Below are positions 5,470-6,284 of a DNA stretch of 6,284 nt, one piece after another. The stretch comes from Prevotellaceae bacterium UBA2757 (GTDB taxonomy: Bacteria > Bacteroidota > Bacteroidia > Bacteroidales > Bacteroidaceae): NCBI GenBank assembly GCA_002353215.1, contig DEJD01000103.1, positions 1 through 6,284 on the forward strand. The letters are read 5' to 3'. Within the stretch, counting starts at the first letter, position 1. Every line of letters begins with the position of its first letter. The notes beneath the pieces were generated by a model. It was not told where the DNA came from. It worked only from the letters and a program-made list of their open reading frames with translations, and made no database searches. The position numbers and the translations under genes are program-made.

Positions 5470-6237
5470 ATGAAAAAGAAACTATTTTGGAGCATGCTGA
5501 CTGTCATGATGACAGCTGTGCTCAGTATCGGATTTATCGCCTGCGGTTCTGACGACAACAAAAACGATGGCGGCAATGGCGGCGGCAGTTCAAGCAACCC
5601 TGCAGTTGTTGAAGGCACATGGAAAGGAATTATTGACGGAGCAAACATGGAGCTCATCTACAAGGGAAACGGACAAGGAGAATGGATTCGCCGCGAGCAG
5701 TCCAGTTCAGGTCAAAGAGAATACAGAGGTGTTTTCTCATATACTAAGGAGACAAGCACCAGAGGTATAGCAACTGTCACTATAGAAAACAGCTACTCTG
5801 GAACTCAAACAAAAATTATGTTCTATGAACTGAAGGACGGCAAGATGTACATCTATGAAGAAGGCTACGGACTGGGTTCTACTTGGGTTCTTACAAAAGA
5901 AGGCAGTAGCGGCGGCAGCGGTTCCAATCCAAGCACAGGCCTCTACGGTACATGGACAGGCTATGTAGATGGTGCTAAAATGGATATCACTATCAATAAC
6001 GACCAGACAGGATATTGGGTTCGTTACGAAGAGGGTTCTTATGGCACTGAGACTATAAGAGGCAACTTCACATTTGTAAAAGAGTCAGAAACAAAAGGAT
6101 ATGCTGTCGTCCAGCAGGGTGACCGAGAATTCTCTAAGGATAGGACTATGACAGTATATTTCCAACTGAGAAATGGCAAACTGTATTTTAGTATGACTGG
6201 CTACGGACAGAATGAATTCGAACTCACAAAAAAATAA
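5470..6237 (+). CDS. Surface lipoprotein with duplicated beta-rich domain
   Basis: A 255-residue lipoprotein. The signal peptide (1-24) ends in the lipobox IGFIA-C25. The residues after the cysteine, GSDDNKNDG, resemble the acidic export signal that sends Bacteroidetes lipoproteins to the cell surface, so surface display is likely. A Gly/Ser linker (33-46) leads to domain 1 (about 48-143), a second Gly/Ser linker (145-157) and domain 2 (about 159-255). The two domains share GTWxG, DGAxM, GxWxRxE, RGxF, KExxTxGxA, GK(M/L)Y, GYG and a closing LTK, so they are an internal duplication. Alternating short strands suggest a small beta-barrel, similar in style to the lipocalin-like domains common in Bacteroidetes lipoproteins; that fold is inference. 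No catalytic motif is seen. The gene has its own promoter (TTTG / TATCTTTG) and a repeat-bearing leader, so it is regulated separately from the PL11 gene. Function unknown; ligand or glycan binding is possible but unsupported. Confidence 0.85.
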   Translation: MKKKLFWSMLTVMMTAVLSIGFIACGSDDNKNDGGNGGGSSSNPAVVEGTWKGIIDGANMELIYKGNGQGEWIRREQSSSGQREYRGVFSYTKETSTRGIATVTIENSYSGTQTKIMFYELKDGKMYIYEEGYGLGSTWVLTKEGSSGGSGSNPSTGLYGTWTGYVDGAKMDITINNDQTGYWVRYEEGSYGTETIRGNFTFVKESETKGYAVVQQGDREFSKDRTMTVYFQLRNGKLYFSMTGYGQNEFELTKK

Positions 6238-6243
6238 TCTGAT

Positions 6244-6284
6244 TTGAAGTACAGAGTACTTTTCTTTACAATAATGGCAGCCTG
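6244..6284 (+). CDS. Partial lipoprotein-like gene with TTG start, cut by window end
   Basis: From TTG at 6244 the frame reads MKYRVLFFTIMAA and then a codon beginning TG at the last two bases. This has the form of a lipoprotein signal peptide: Lys/Arg near the start, a hydrophobic core and a small-residue AA pair. If the last codon is TGT or TGC, the next residue is the lipobox cysteine. The frame opens directly after the TAA of the preceding lipoprotein (6235-6237). TTG is therefore the only start that keeps the signal peptide; the alternative ATG at 6274 would lose it. The 6-nt gap implies the same transcript as the upstream lipoprotein. Only 13 complete codons are visible, so both the gene and its start are tentative. 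Confidence 0.5.
   Translation, partial: MKYRVLFFTIMAA
6247..6261. repeat. Short hairpin AAGTAC-AGA-GTACTT
   Basis: A perfect 6-bp inverted repeat with a 3-nt loop is followed by TTCTTT. It looks like a weak terminator, but the stem has only two G-C pairs. It also lies within the first codons of the apparent TTG-started gene, immediately after its start codon. It may be chance, or a structure that tunes translation of that gene. Confidence 0.4.

Noticed and set aside
6247..6267. Hairpin followed by TTCTTT as a transcription terminator for the lipoprotein gene
   Set aside because: The stem is only 6 bp with two G-C pairs, and it lies inside what looks like the signal peptide coding sequence of the next gene. 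Kept only as a low-confidence repeat.

Overview
The window reads as chromosomal DNA from a member of the order Bacteroidales, most like a Prevotella-type organism (inference). The grounds are the gene order yajC / YbbR-like / coaE / DUF5606-type, AT-rich leaders without Shine-Dalgarno sites, one textbook Bacteroidetes promoter (TTTG, 20-nt gap, TATCTTTG), and a lipoprotein with an Asp-rich stretch just after the lipobox cysteine. All recognised genes are on the + strand, and no gap between genes exceeds about 115 bases.

Region 1 (1-2390) is a compact housekeeping cluster: yajC (Sec translocon accessory), a membrane-anchored YbbR-domain protein, coaE (last step of coenzyme A synthesis), and a small protein of the Bacteroidetes-specific DUF5606 type whose start overlaps the coaE stop by 8 nt. 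No promoter is visible inside it, so it is probably transcribed from upstream of the window.

Region 2 (2391-5354) is accessory. A 100-nt spacer with a 24-nt imperfect tandem repeat and three phased heptamers leads into an AraC-family regulator with a GTG start. Two nucleotides after it comes a secreted family PL11 rhamnogalacturonan lyase. The pair looks like a small regulator-enzyme unit for pectin (rhamnogalacturonan I) breakdown; no SusC/SusD pair is in view.

Region 3 (5355-6284) opens with a clear promoter and a leader holding three ATTAC(C/T)AA repeats exactly 17 nt apart. It then encodes a predicted surface lipoprotein made of two copies of one roughly 95-residue domain. Six nucleotides later a second lipoprotein-like gene appears to begin with a TTG codon and runs off the window.

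The most unusual signals are non-coding. Short TAA-containing repeats directly before three starts (yajC, YbbR-like, araC) place stop codons in all three frames. The lipoprotein promoter also carries an inverted copy of the leader 8-mer over its -33 box. I see no CRISPR array, tRNA, rRNA, insertion sequence or recognisable defence system.
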